In this document: positions 53,248-61,239 of the stretch, one piece after another
How the letters are laid out: each line of letters opens with the position of its first letter
Position numbering within the stretch: the first letter of the stretch is position 1
Made by a program: the position numbers and the translations under genes
Notes under the pieces: model-generated
Told to the model about the DNA's origin: nothing
Databases searched by the model: none
The model's input: the letters and a program-made list of their open reading frames with translations, nothing else
Assembly (NCBI GenBank): GCA_946480085.1
Contig: CAMLHZ010000002.1
Span: 62,001-126,000, forward strand
DNA length: 64,000 nucleotides
Reading direction: 5' to 3'
Source: an uncultured Flavobacteriales bacterium
GTDB taxonomy: Bacteria > Bacteroidota > Bacteroidia > Flavobacteriales > Crocinitomicaceae

Positions 53248-53892
53248 TTATTTCAACTCCGCTAATGCCTGCTTGGTTCCAATTGCGGCAGTGATGTAAT
53301 CGATCTCAGCTTTCGGTGAACGTGCCGGACTATGACTTCGTCCGTAGAAAATGATCTGAAGATGAAGTTTATTCCACAACTCTCTCGGAAAGAGTTTTTT
53401 CGCATCACGTTCGGTTTCTTCAACGTTTTTACCGGAGGTTAGTCCCCAACGAACCATTAAACGATGAATATGTGTATCGACCGGAAATGCAGGAACACCA
53501 AATGCCTGAGACATTACAACCGAAGCAGTTTTATGTCCAACTCCCGGCATGGCTTCCAAATCTTCGAAATTATCAGGAACTTCTCCACCGTGAAGGTCAA
53601 TGATCATGTGCGAAAGATCGTAAATGGCTTGTGATTTTCTTGGACTTAATCCACAAGGTTTAATGATCTCTCTGATTTCTTCTACAGACAAACGTATCAT
53701 TGCCTGTGGGTTTCTTGCTTTCGCAAAGAGTAGAGGAGTAATTTGGTTTACACGGACATCCGTACATTGAGCACTTAGCAAAACCGCGATCAATAATGTG
53801 TAAGCATCTGTGTGATCTAAGGGAACAGGAGTTTCCGGATAAATTTTCTCCAATTCGTCAATAACGTATTGTGCTTTCTCCTTTTTGGTCAT
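53248..53892 (-). CDS. nth: endonuclease III without the 4Fe-4S cysteine loop
   Basis: The protein has 214 residues. The helix-hairpin-helix and catalytic Lys are in EAMPGVGHKTASVVMSQAFGVP, with the catalytic Asp in FPVDTHIHRLMVRWGL, so the DNA glycosylase/AP-lyase core is intact. The C-terminal segment HLQIIFYGRSHSPARSPKAEIDYITAAIG takes the place of the usual CX6CX2CX5C cluster loop and has no Cys. It removes oxidised pyrimidines. It lies directly after the CNNM/CorC gene (TAATG overlap). Confidence 0.9.
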   Translation of the reverse strand: MTKKEKAQYVIDELEKIYPETPVPLDHTDAYTLLIAVLLSAQCTDVRVNQITPLLFAKARNPQAMIRLSVEEIREIIKPCGLSPRKSQAIYDLSHMIIDLHGGEVPDNFEDLEAMPGVGHKTASVVMSQAFGVPAFPVDTHIHRLMVRWGLTSGKNVEETERDAKKLFPRELWNKLHLQIIFYGRSHSPARSPKAEIDYITAAIGTKQALAELK

Positions 53893-55175
53893 TAGTCCTT
53901 GTCGTTTTCAATCAATCGCACCAGAATCTTATCAATTCGGGCACCATCCATGTCCACCACTTCCATTTCGAAGTTCAGCCACGTAATGATTTGTCCGGTT
54001 GTTGGTACCGAACGTGATTCATTCAAAAGTAAACCTCCAAGCGTTGTAAACGGGAGATCGCCCAGTTGTTCTTCGAGGTTAAACCTTCTAAAGAACTCGG
54101 CAATCGGATATTGTCCGTCGATTAACCACGAACCGTCAGCACGTTCTACAAATTCAAACTCTTCTGCATAGAAATCGTTGAAATCCCCCACAAGAGCTTG
54201 TAATAAGTCGTTAAGCGTCACAATTCCTTGTGTCTGACCAAATTCATCAGTAATGATTCCGTAATGCGTTTTTGTTTCCTTGAAATGCACCAAAGCTTCG
54301 TATGCAGAAATATTCTCCATTAAGAAGTGTGGTTTCAGAAGGAGGTCGCTTAGTTTGAAATCTTCCTGATTGATGGTTCTGAATAGATCTTTCAGTAATA
54401 CAACCCCAACAACATGTTCTCTTTCCTCGTCAAAAACGGGGTAAACAGAGTGAATTTCTTTTTCTACCTGTTCACGAACTTCTTCCACATTGTCGTGAAT
54501 ATCAATGAAGATCACGTCGTTTCTATGCGTCATTAACGAGCTTACGGTTCTGTCTCCCAAATGGAAAACGCGCTCCACAATGTCTTGCTCAATCTCCTGA
54601 ACTTCTCCGCCTTCTGTTCCTTCCTGAATGATAGCTTTAATTTCCTCCTCTGTTACTTTACTATCAGAAGATTGTTTAACTCGTAAAAGCTTCAGCAATA
54701 AATCTGAAGTGGTTGTAAGTAACCAAACGAATGGTGACGTGATTTGAGAGATAATGCGCATTGGACGTGCCATTGTTTTTGCAATACCCTCTGGATTGGT
54801 TAAGCCAATTCGTTTTGGAACCAATTCTCCCAATACAAGGGAAAAGAAAGTGATAATAACAACAACGGTGGTTACCGACAGAAAAGGGGCATATTTTTTT
54901 AGCGAAGCAAAACCTTCGTAAAACCCTTCAATATCGGTTGTCATTTTTTCTCCGGAGAAAATACCCGTTAAAATTCCAATAAGCGTAATTCCAATTTGAA
55001 CTGTAGAAAGGAAGCGATTAGGTGCTTGTAAGGTTTCGAGAACCATTTTTGCACTCTTATCACCACGTTTTGCAGCAGCATCTAATTTCGATTTCCTGGC
55101 TGAAACGGTAGCAATTTCTGCCATGGAAAAGATACCGTTTAGTAAGATCAGGACTAATATGAGGACGAGTTCCAT
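53892..55175 (-). CDS. CNNM/CorC-type membrane transporter-like protein
   Basis: The protein has 427 residues. The DUF21 transmembrane domain (MELVLILVLILLNGIFSMAEIATVSARKSKLDAAAKRGDKSAKMVL; then PNRFLSTVQIGITLIGILTGIFSGEKM) is followed by a CBS pair (about 215-330) and the C-terminal CorC/HlyC domain (EEFEFVERADGSWLIDGQYPIAEFFRRFN). Members are Mg2+/Co2+ efflux-associated or hemolysin-annotated membrane proteins. It forms an operon with nth and follows the aminotransferase gene by 2 bp. Confidence 0.9.
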   Translation of the reverse strand: MELVLILVLILLNGIFSMAEIATVSARKSKLDAAAKRGDKSAKMVLETLQAPNRFLSTVQIGITLIGILTGIFSGEKMTTDIEGFYEGFASLKKYAPFLSVTTVVVIITFFSLVLGELVPKRIGLTNPEGIAKTMARPMRIISQITSPFVWLLTTTSDLLLKLLRVKQSSDSKVTEEEIKAIIQEGTEGGEVQEIEQDIVERVFHLGDRTVSSLMTHRNDVIFIDIHDNVEEVREQVEKEIHSVYPVFDEEREHVVGVVLLKDLFRTINQEDFKLSDLLLKPHFLMENISAYEALVHFKETKTHYGIITDEFGQTQGIVTLNDLLQALVGDFNDFYAEEFEFVERADGSWLIDGQYPIAEFFRRFNLEEQLGDLPFTTLGGLLLNESRSVPTTGQIITWLNFEMEVVDMDGARIDKILVRLIENDKD

Positions 55176-55177
55176 GT

Positions 55178-56377
55178 TTAATTTGTTCTACCAGGATAAA
55201 CCTTTAATGCTTCCGCTAAACAAATTACAGCATTTTTTAGATTTTCTTTATTGAGTACATATGCGATTCTAGCTTCTTGTTCTCCGGCTCCGGGAGTTGC
55301 GTAGAAACCATTTGCAGGTGCCATCATTACTGTTTGTCCTTCAAATTCGAAGTCTTCCAAAAGCCATTGGCAGAATTTCTCAGCATTGTCAACCGGGAAT
55401 TTAGCTACACAATAGAATGCTCCACTTGGTTTTGGACAAAATACACCAGGAATAGCGTTTAATCCGTCAACCATAATATTTCTGCGTTCAACATATTCAG
55501 CAACTACATCATTAAAATAAGACTGCGGAGTTTCCAAAGCGGCTTCAGAAGCAACCTGGTCAACAGTTGGAGGCGACAAACGTGCTTGTCCGAACTTCAA
55601 TGCCGCTGCCATTACTTCCTTATTCTTCGAAACCAAAGCACCAATTCTTGCTCCACACATAGAATAGCGTTTCGAAACAGAATCGATCATAATTACGTTG
55701 TTCTCGATTCCTTCTAAGTTCAAAACAGAAAAAGGTTGAGCACCATCGTAACAGAATTCACGGTAAACTTCGTCAGCAAACAAGAACAAGTCATGTTTCT
55801 TAACGATGTCGCGCAATTGCTCTAATTCTTCTTTAGAATACAAATATCCTGTTGGATTTCCTGGGTTACAAATAACAATTGCTTTTGTTTTTGCAGTGAT
55901 CTTTGCTTCAATTTGAGCAACCGGAGGCAATGCAAAACCAGATTCGATATTAGCAGTTACGGGCACAACTTCCAATCCTGCCATTACCGCAAAACCATTG
56001 TAATTTGCATAAAATGGTTCAGGGATGATTACTTCATCACCAGGATTACATGTCGACATAAATCCGAAAATCAATGCTTCCGAACCACCAGTTGTAATGA
56101 TAATATCTTCAGTATTTACAGGCAAACCACTTTTTTGGTAAGTAGCAGCCAATTTTGTTCTGTACGATTCGAAACCAGCAGAGTGACTATATTCAATCAC
56201 TTTCGGTTCAAAATTTCGAATAGCCTTTAAAGCCACTTCAGGAGTTTCAATATCTGGCTGACCAATGTTCAAGTGGTATACAGTTTTTCCACTTTTCTTT
56301 GCTTTTTCTGCGTAAGGGACCAATTTACGAATTGGCGATGCAGGCATATCTATGGCCTTTTGCGAAATTTTTGGCAT
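55178..56377 (-). CDS. class I/II pyridoxal-phosphate aminotransferase
   Basis: The protein has 399 residues. Substrate and PLP motifs are clear: YSHSAGFESYRTKLA, NPGNPTGYLYSKEELEQL, FADEVYREFCYDG, the PLP-Lys in SVSKRYSMCGARIGALVS and RIAYVLNKENL with the substrate arginine. It is an aspartate-type aminotransferase. It is the first gene of the aminotransferase-CorC-nth operon. Confidence 0.92.
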   Translation of the reverse strand: MPKISQKAIDMPASPIRKLVPYAEKAKKSGKTVYHLNIGQPDIETPEVALKAIRNFEPKVIEYSHSAGFESYRTKLAATYQKSGLPVNTEDIIITTGGSEALIFGFMSTCNPGDEVIIPEPFYANYNGFAVMAGLEVVPVTANIESGFALPPVAQIEAKITAKTKAIVICNPGNPTGYLYSKEELEQLRDIVKKHDLFLFADEVYREFCYDGAQPFSVLNLEGIENNVIMIDSVSKRYSMCGARIGALVSKNKEVMAAALKFGQARLSPPTVDQVASEAALETPQSYFNDVVAEYVERRNIMVDGLNAIPGVFCPKPSGAFYCVAKFPVDNAEKFCQWLLEDFEFEGQTVMMAPANGFYATPGAGEQEARIAYVLNKENLKNAVICLAEALKVYPGRTN

Positions 56378-56450
56378 TGTTTGTTTAATTTATCTAGCGC
56401 AAATTTAAGCAGATTGTCGGTATAACGATGAAAATCATGATTTTTGCGCT

Positions 56451-57257
56451 ATGAGAAACGTCGCTTTTTTGTGTATTTTACCACTATTGGTTTTTTCATG
56501 TAGTTCAAATAGTTCTGCAGATAAGGTAAATAGTGATACAAAGGAATTCGAAGCCCAATTGTATTCTTTATCGAAAGAACAGGAGAAGACGAAGGATTTG
56601 AAAGATTCTTTAGCGTCAAAATCGACAAAAGGCATTTTTCTTTTAAATGGAAGAGACACACTGGTTCCTGTTGATGCATTCAATTCCAATATCTATTGGG
56701 AGTTAAAGTATGCGTCGACAGATAATTTTATGCACCGGGTGTTGTATGACACATTGGATAAGCTTTATTTACAGGTTGATGTCGTTCGGAAATTATCGAA
56801 GATCCAGGAAAAACTCACTTCTACCAATTCAAATTACCATTTATTGGTTTACGATGGCGTTCGACCGTTGAGTGTTCAATGGGAAATGTGGAATGCCCTG
56901 GATTCAATTCCTGTGAGTCGACGAGGATTATTTGTGAGTAACCCCGCTAACGGAAGCGTGCATAATTACGGCGCAGCAGTTGATTTAACGATTTGTGATG
57001 CTAAACGGGTTCCATTGGATATGGGCGCTGGTTATGATGATATTCGCAAGATCGCATATCCAAGTTTAGAAAAACAGTTTTTGGCGAGTGGTGAGTTGAC
57101 GAAATTGCATGTTGCCAATCGCGAACTACTTCGAAAGATGATGAGAAGTCAGAATTTCACTGGAATTCCTTCAGAATGGTGGCACTTTAACGCGTATTCG
57201 AGAGCTGTTTCGAAGAGCAGGTATGGAGTGGTGAAGTATGAATTATTACCTAAATGA
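56451..57257 (+). CDS. M15-family D-Ala-D-Ala dipeptidase-like lipoprotein (VanX/DdpX type)
   Basis: The protein has 268 residues with lipobox LVFSC (Cys17). Zinc-site motifs are in SVHNYGAAVDLTICD (HxxxxxxD) and EWWHFN (catalytic Glu and final His), and DGVRPLSVQWEMW carries the conserved Arg. It is predicted to cleave D-alanyl dipeptides in the envelope. The start at 56451 follows GATTTTTG (56439-56446), one base off the -7 consensus. A palindrome follows the gene. Confidence 0.88.
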   Translation: MRNVAFLCILPLLVFSCSSNSSADKVNSDTKEFEAQLYSLSKEQEKTKDLKDSLASKSTKGIFLLNGRDTLVPVDAFNSNIYWELKYASTDNFMHRVLYDTLDKLYLQVDVVRKLSKIQEKLTSTNSNYHLLVYDGVRPLSVQWEMWNALDSIPVSRRGLFVSNPANGSVHNYGAAVDLTICDAKRVPLDMGAGYDDIRKIAYPSLEKQFLASGELTKLHVANRELLRKMMRSQNFTGIPSEWWHFNAYSRAVSKSRYGVVKYELLPK

Positions 57258-57266
57258 GAGCGGTAA

Positions 57267-57286
57267 AGACGCGATGCATCGCGTCT
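57267..57286. repeat. perfect AGACGCGATGCATCGCGTCT palindrome
   Basis: This 20-bp perfect palindrome lies after the VanX-like gene and its degenerate relative is at 34623-34642. It is followed by TCTTCTTTCC, so it may also work as a terminator. Confidence 0.7.
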
Positions 57287-57320
57287 CTTCTTTCCTCATC
57301 CAATTATATCCATGTACATC

Positions 57321-57426
57321 TCCTAATCCCAACTAGGAATCCCTTTACTCCTAATTTTTAGTAGGAATTCAATAAATGCTTGATTCTATTGTTCTTTAAT
57401 GAATTAATCCTACTAAACAGATAGGA
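57321..57426. promoter_or_regulatory. three TCCTA-N8/9-TAGGA candidate operators
   Basis: TCCTA and TAGGA occur at 57321-57325/57334-57338 (N8), 57349-57353/57362-57366 (N8) and 57408-57412/57422-57426 (N9), upstream of the TonB receptor promoter. Dimeric Rrf2-type regulators bind such short inverted half-sites, and an Rrf2 gene lies 3 kb downstream. The assignment is inferred. The region 57258-57511 holds no gene. Confidence 0.5.
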
Positions 57427-57452
57427 TAAGTAGAATATTGGTTTCCGAAATT

Positions 57453-57484
57453 TTGGAAAAACCCTTATTCGCTCTTTTACTTTG
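57453..57484 (+). promoter_or_regulatory. promoter of the TonB receptor gene
   Basis: TTG (57453-57455) and TTACTTTG (57477-57484) lie 21 bp apart and resemble the consensus with one mismatch. The same -7 sequence is used in front of the sulfite reductase leader. GAAATTTTGGAAA (57447-57459) overlaps the -33 region. Confidence 0.5.
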
Positions 57485-57511
57485 CCCTCTTAATTTTTAA
57501 ATCAAAATAAA

Positions 57512-60067
57512 ATGAAACATGTATTTCTACTTTTTGTTTTCAGCCTCATTGCAGGTTCAACACTTGCCCAGAGCAATCCAATTCAAATATCAGGTACCGT
57601 TATCGATAAGGAATCGGGGGAGTTTTTAATTGGGGCGATTGTAAAACTGAAGAATTCAACAGAAGGTTCTTCAACAGATGAAAACGGAAAATTCAGTTTT
57701 CCAACCACCCAAAATTATCCACTGACATTGGTGATAAGTTCCAAAGAGTATGATGAAGTGGAGTTAATCGTTCAGAACGAGACCAAGGACCTGAAATTGT
57801 ATTTGTCTCCAAAGGTGAACGACATTGATGAAGTGGTGGTGACTGCACGTCGACGTGATGAAAAGGCTCAGGATATTCCAATTCCAATAGCAGTTTTGAG
57901 CGGCGCTAAGGTTGCTGAATCGGGTTCTTTTAACGTAAATCGTGTGAAAGAATTGGTTCCATCGGTGCAATTGTATTCATCCAATCCGCGTAATACAACA
58001 CTTAACATTCGTGGTCTGGGTTCAACCTATGGTTTGACAAATGATGGTGTTGATCCTGGCGTAGGCTTTTACGTTGACGGTGTTTATTATTCACGAGCTG
58101 CGGCAACAACATTGGATTTCATTGATATTGATCAAATTGAAGTGTTACGCGGGCCACAGAGCACGCTTTTCGGAAAAAACACAACAGCTGGTTCTTTCAA
58201 TATCACTTCCAAAAAGCCATTTTTCAAACCGGGTGCGCTCTTCGAATTGAGCTATGGAAATTACGGGTTTGTTCAGGCGAAAGTTTCGGTAACCGGACCA
58301 ATCAATAAGAAATTAGCCACTCGTATTTCGTTTTCAGGAACACAGCGCGATGGTACTATTTATAATGTTTCAACCGGACGCTACACCAACGATTTGAACA
58401 ATCAGGGCGCGAAAATTCAGTTTTTGTATAAGCCGACGAAGAATATTGATGTGCTTATTTCTGGAGATTATTCACGTCAACGTCCGGACGGTTATGCGCA
58501 GGTAATTGCTGGAGTTGTGCAAACAAAACGAGCTGGTTACCGACAATTCGATTCTATCATTGCAGATTTGAATTACCAATTGCCATCCAAAAATCCATTC
58601 GATCGTAAGATAGACCACAATACAACATGGAAATCAAATCAGGACTTTGGTGGAGCCTCAATCAATGCTGATTTCAAAATTGGAAAAGGGAAACTGACCA
58701 GTACTACCGCCTGGAGAGCATGGAATTGGGATCCGTCGAACGACAGAGATTTTACAGGCTTACCCGTATTAACATTGTCTCAGGCTACATCCAAACACCA
58801 GCAATATTCTCAGGAACTCCGATATTCTGGAGAGTTTTTGAATCGATTTACAGGAGTTATTGGCGCATTTTTTCTTGGACAAGAATTAAAGACCGCGCCT
58901 TATCACGTGGAGGAGTCTGGTTCTGCCCAATGGCGTTTTTCACAAAGTACAACAAGTTCAGATTGGGCAACTCCTGGTTTGTTTGAAGGGTATGGAATCA
59001 AAACATATTCAAAACTAAATACTGCAAGCGCGGCTTTATTCGGACAATTGGATTATAAGATCATCCCGCAATTACATTTCCTTGTTGGAGCTCGCTACAA
59101 TTTGGATGAGAAGAAAGTGGATTATAATCGTGTGACTTACGGTGGATTGGAAACAAGTGATCCTGATCTGATCAAGTTGAAAAAGCTGGTTTATACGGAT
59201 CAGGCGTTCAATGCATCGGTTCAAAATCGGAATGTTTCCGGACAATTGACGTTGAACTACAAACCGATTGACAAGTTAAATGCATACGCAACATTTTCGA
59301 CGAACTATAAGCCTGTAGGGGTTAATTTGGGAGGTTTGCCAACACAGAGCGGTAGGGTGATGACAGAATTGGCGATTATTCGTCCAGAGTATGTTCAACA
59401 CGTAGAAATAGGAGTGAAGACAACTTTGAAACCCGGTTTGTTATTGAACATTACGGCTTTCAATACAGATATAAAAGATTACCAAACGCAAGTTCAAACA
59501 GCAGAATTAGGAGTTAACCGTGGTTATTTGGCGAATGCGGAAAAAGTTCGTGTAAGAGGAATTGAGTTCGATGGAACATACCGAGTGAATGAGTATTTGT
59601 CCTTGTATTCCAATGCGACCTACACTGAAGGAATTTATGTAAATTTTACAAATGCACCGGTTCCTTTGGAGGAAACAGGTGGGGCAAGTGCTTTCAAAGA
59701 TGTTTCCGGAACACGTTTGCCAGGAATTTCGAAATGGATTTTCTCAGGTGGTGCAGAAGTATCTCACCAGGGTAAATTATTGAACAATGAAGGAAGATTC
59801 TTTTTTGCTTTCGATACATATTACCGTTCTGAATTCTCCTCCAGTGCTTCCGAATCAAAATATTTGAATGTCGAAGGTTATTCTATTTCGAACGCTCGCC
59901 TTGGTTTTAGAACAGCAGCCGGAATTTCAGTTTACGCCTGGGGAAGAAATATCCTGAACAAAAATTATTTTGAGCAATTGTTGCCTGCTGCAGGTAGTGC
60001 AGGACAATACGCTGCGGTGTTGGGTGATCCAGCGACAGTAGGTCTAACTCTAAAATATACCTATTGA
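57512..60067 (+). CDS. TonB-dependent receptor of the sulfur locus
   Basis: The protein has 851 residues with a signal peptide (to LAQS). A carboxypeptidase-D-like domain at about 24-105 (IQISGTVIDKESGEFLIGAIVKL) precedes the TonB box region DEVVVTARRRDEKAQDIPIPIAVLSG and the plug (DQIEVLRGPQSTLFGKNTTAGSFNITSKKP). The plug motif ALAGNT-like and the barrel with aromatic ends (GLTLKYTY) are present. It imports an unknown substrate, perhaps a sulfur compound, since it shares the locus with an Rrf2 regulator and sulfite reductase. The next gene overlaps by one base (TGATG). Confidence 0.88.
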   Translation: MKHVFLLFVFSLIAGSTLAQSNPIQISGTVIDKESGEFLIGAIVKLKNSTEGSSTDENGKFSFPTTQNYPLTLVISSKEYDEVELIVQNETKDLKLYLSPKVNDIDEVVVTARRRDEKAQDIPIPIAVLSGAKVAESGSFNVNRVKELVPSVQLYSSNPRNTTLNIRGLGSTYGLTNDGVDPGVGFYVDGVYYSRAAATTLDFIDIDQIEVLRGPQSTLFGKNTTAGSFNITSKKPFFKPGALFELSYGNYGFVQAKVSVTGPINKKLATRISFSGTQRDGTIYNVSTGRYTNDLNNQGAKIQFLYKPTKNIDVLISGDYSRQRPDGYAQVIAGVVQTKRAGYRQFDSIIADLNYQLPSKNPFDRKIDHNTTWKSNQDFGGASINADFKIGKGKLTSTTAWRAWNWDPSNDRDFTGLPVLTLSQATSKHQQYSQELRYSGEFLNRFTGVIGAFFLGQELKTAPYHVEESGSAQWRFSQSTTSSDWATPGLFEGYGIKTYSKLNTASAALFGQLDYKIIPQLHFLVGARYNLDEKKVDYNRVTYGGLETSDPDLIKLKKLVYTDQAFNASVQNRNVSGQLTLNYKPIDKLNAYATFSTNYKPVGVNLGGLPTQSGRVMTELAIIRPEYVQHVEIGVKTTLKPGLLLNITAFNTDIKDYQTQVQTAELGVNRGYLANAEKVRVRGIEFDGTYRVNEYLSLYSNATYTEGIYVNFTNAPVPLEETGGASAFKDVSGTRLPGISKWIFSGGAEVSHQGKLLNNEGRFFFAFDTYYRSEFSSSASESKYLNVEGYSISNARLGFRTAAGISVYAWGRNILNKNYFEQLLPAAGSAGQYAAVLGDPATVGLTLKYTY

Positions 60068-60480
60068 TGGCTGCCCTAAAGAAAAGACACCATTCACAGC
60101 AATTCTATTTATGGTTGACCTTATTTTTTTGCACCTCTATGGTTGGTCATATTTCGGCTCAGGGCGAAAAGAAATTTGAATGGAGCATGGAAGGGCAGAT
60201 TGCTGTAACAACGAATGGTAAAGCCGTATTTACAAATTTCGGTGGACCGGGATTACGCTTTAATTTCAAGCACTTTTCGATAGGATACAACATGATGCCG
60301 TCCTTAAGGTTTGAAGCTACTTCGGGGCATTCTTTTGTGGCGCCAATGCTCGGAACCGGCCCGCAAATCTATCTTTTGAAGAAAAAGTTAGTGATCAGTG
60401 CTCCTGCCTATTACAGTGCAATTACGCAGGAATGGACATATTCTGTTGGTTTAGGGTACGTTCTTACAAATCGCAGATAA
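60067..60480 (+). CDS. small outer-membrane-barrel-like secreted protein
   Basis: The protein has 137 residues. An N-terminal signal peptide of the form LWLTLFFCTSMVGHISAQG is followed by short amphipathic strands (FEWSMEGQIAV, GLRFNFKHFSIGYNMMPSLRFEA, APAYYSAITQEWTYSVGLGYVL). The stop of the TonB receptor overlaps its ATG by one base, which implies a common function. I recognise no family. Confidence 0.65.
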   Translation: MAALKKRHHSQQFYLWLTLFFCTSMVGHISAQGEKKFEWSMEGQIAVTTNGKAVFTNFGGPGLRFNFKHFSIGYNMMPSLRFEATSGHSFVAPMLGTGPQIYLLKKKLVISAPAYYSAITQEWTYSVGLGYVLTNRR

Positions 60481-60503
60481 TTCATCTCCTATTAAATTAA
60501 TAG

Positions 60504-60511
60504 TATATTTG
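60504..60511 (+). promoter_or_regulatory. -7 element of the Rrf2 gene
   Basis: TATATTTG fits TAnnTTTG and lies 4 nt before the ATG at 60516, so the transcript is probably leaderless. No TTG is clear at -33. Confidence 0.45.
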
Positions 60512-60515
60512 TCGC

Positions 60516-60971
60516 ATGATACCAAAGAAAAGTAAGTATGCAATTCAGGCGTTAAAGTGTTTGGCGAAGGTATATCGCGACAAACAACACTTGTCTATTG
60601 CTACAATTGCGGCAGAAGAAAACATTCCAAGAAAGTTTCTGGAAGCGATTTTATTGCAGTTACGAAACGAAGGAATTGTAGGAAGTAAAATGGGGGCAAA
60701 CGGTGGTTATTACTTGCTTAAACATCCGGATGAAATTGTTTTGAGTACGATTATCCGGTGTACTGGTGGACCACTTGCGTTGCTGCCTTGTGTGAGTTTG
60801 AATTACTATGAACCTTGTATTGAATGTCCGCATGAAGATCTGTGTGGTTTGCACGAAGTAATGCTCGAAGTTCGTGAAGCAAGCATCCATATTTTGTCGA
60901 AGACAAGTTTGGCAGATTTAATTTTACGAGAAAAAAAGTTGTATCGTAAAAAAGAGAATCGCAAGGCGTAG
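60516..60971 (+). CDS. Rrf2-family transcriptional regulator with Cys-rich insert
   Basis: The protein has 151 residues. A winged helix-turn-helix fills residues 1-70 (SKYAIQALKCLAKVYRDKQHLSIATIAAEENIPRKFLEAILLQLRNEGIVGSKMGANGGYYL). Cys82, Cys92, Cys101, Cys104 and Cys110 with His113 in PCVSLNYYEPCIECPHEDLCGLHE resemble the Fe-S ligands of IscR-type Rrf2 proteins. It is likely the regulator of the adjacent TonB receptor and the downstream aldo/keto reductase-sulfite reductase operon. Confidence 0.85.
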   Translation: MIPKKSKYAIQALKCLAKVYRDKQHLSIATIAAEENIPRKFLEAILLQLRNEGIVGSKMGANGGYYLLKHPDEIVLSTIIRCTGGPLALLPCVSLNYYEPCIECPHEDLCGLHEVMLEVREASIHILSKTSLADLILREKKLYRKKENRKA

Positions 60972-60984
60972 CTTGCTTTTTATT

Positions 60985-61028
60985 GATTTAATTCCTAGTT
61001 AATTGATGGGAGAATAGGGAATTAAATC
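60985..61028. promoter_or_regulatory. 11-bp inverted repeat upstream of the sulfite reductase leader
   Basis: GATTTAATTCC (60985-60995) and GGAATTAAATC (61018-61028) are perfect inverted copies 22 bp apart. The inner bases add TA-TAG half-sites similar to the TAGGA type. It lies between the Rrf2 stop and the leader promoter. It could be an operator, or an Rrf2-gene terminator (no U-run follows, so operator is preferred). Confidence 0.5.
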
Positions 61029-61037
61029 GTGAAAAGC

Positions 61038-61068
61038 TTGCAGGATGAAAATTTGGAAACTTACTTTG
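61038..61068 (+). promoter_or_regulatory. promoter of the leader-attenuator operon
   Basis: TTG (61038-61040) and TTACTTTG (61061-61068) are spaced 20 bp and resemble the consensus with one mismatch at the second base of the -7 box. Transcription would begin near 61073. GAAAATTTGGAAA (61047-61059) lies in the spacer and also occurs before the cystathionine beta-synthase gene. Confidence 0.55.
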
Positions 61069-61118
61069 CAACGTCAAACAGGACAAATGACTTTAAAAGA
61101 TTAATAAAAAGAAAAACC

Positions 61119-61178
61119 ATGAAACAACAATTCTTTCATAACATGTGTATGTGCTGTATGATGCCCGTGAGGGTATAG
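61119..61178 (+). CDS. Cys/Met-rich leader peptide of the attenuator
   Basis: A 19-codon frame starts at ATG 61119 and ends at TAG 61176-61178. It encodes MKQQFFHNMCMCCMMPVRV. Three Cys (61146-61148, 61152-61154, 61155-61157) and four Met codons are packed into seven consecutive codons, far beyond chance. It lies between a promoter and a terminator in front of sulfur-assimilation genes. The peptide itself need not be functional: the ribosome's position on its Cys/Met codons would report charged tRNA levels. It is too short for standard gene calling. Confidence 0.75.
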   Translation: MKQQFFHNMCMCCMMPVRV

Positions 61179-61218
61179 GAGAATTGTATATCATAACTTG
61201 AGTTACGGCCCTTCTCCT
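61177..61218 (+). promoter_or_regulatory. antiterminator hairpin of the leader
   Basis: AGGAGAA (61177-61183), overlapping the leader's stop codon, is complementary over seven bases to TTCTCCT (61212-61218), which is most of the 5' arm of the terminator. If a ribosome stalls at the Cys codons the arm is free and can sequester the terminator; a ribosome finishing at the stop codon covers it. Confidence 0.6.
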
Positions 61219-61239
61219 TGTTTTGAGAAGGGCTTTTTT
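61208..61239 (+). terminator. rho-independent attenuator terminator
   Basis: GCCCTTCTC (61208-61216) and GAGAAGGGC (61225-61233) form a perfect 9-bp stem with an 8-nt loop, followed by six T (61234-61239). It ends 21 nt before the ATG of the aldo/keto reductase and lies within the leader transcript, so it regulates the operon by attenuation. Confidence 0.9.
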
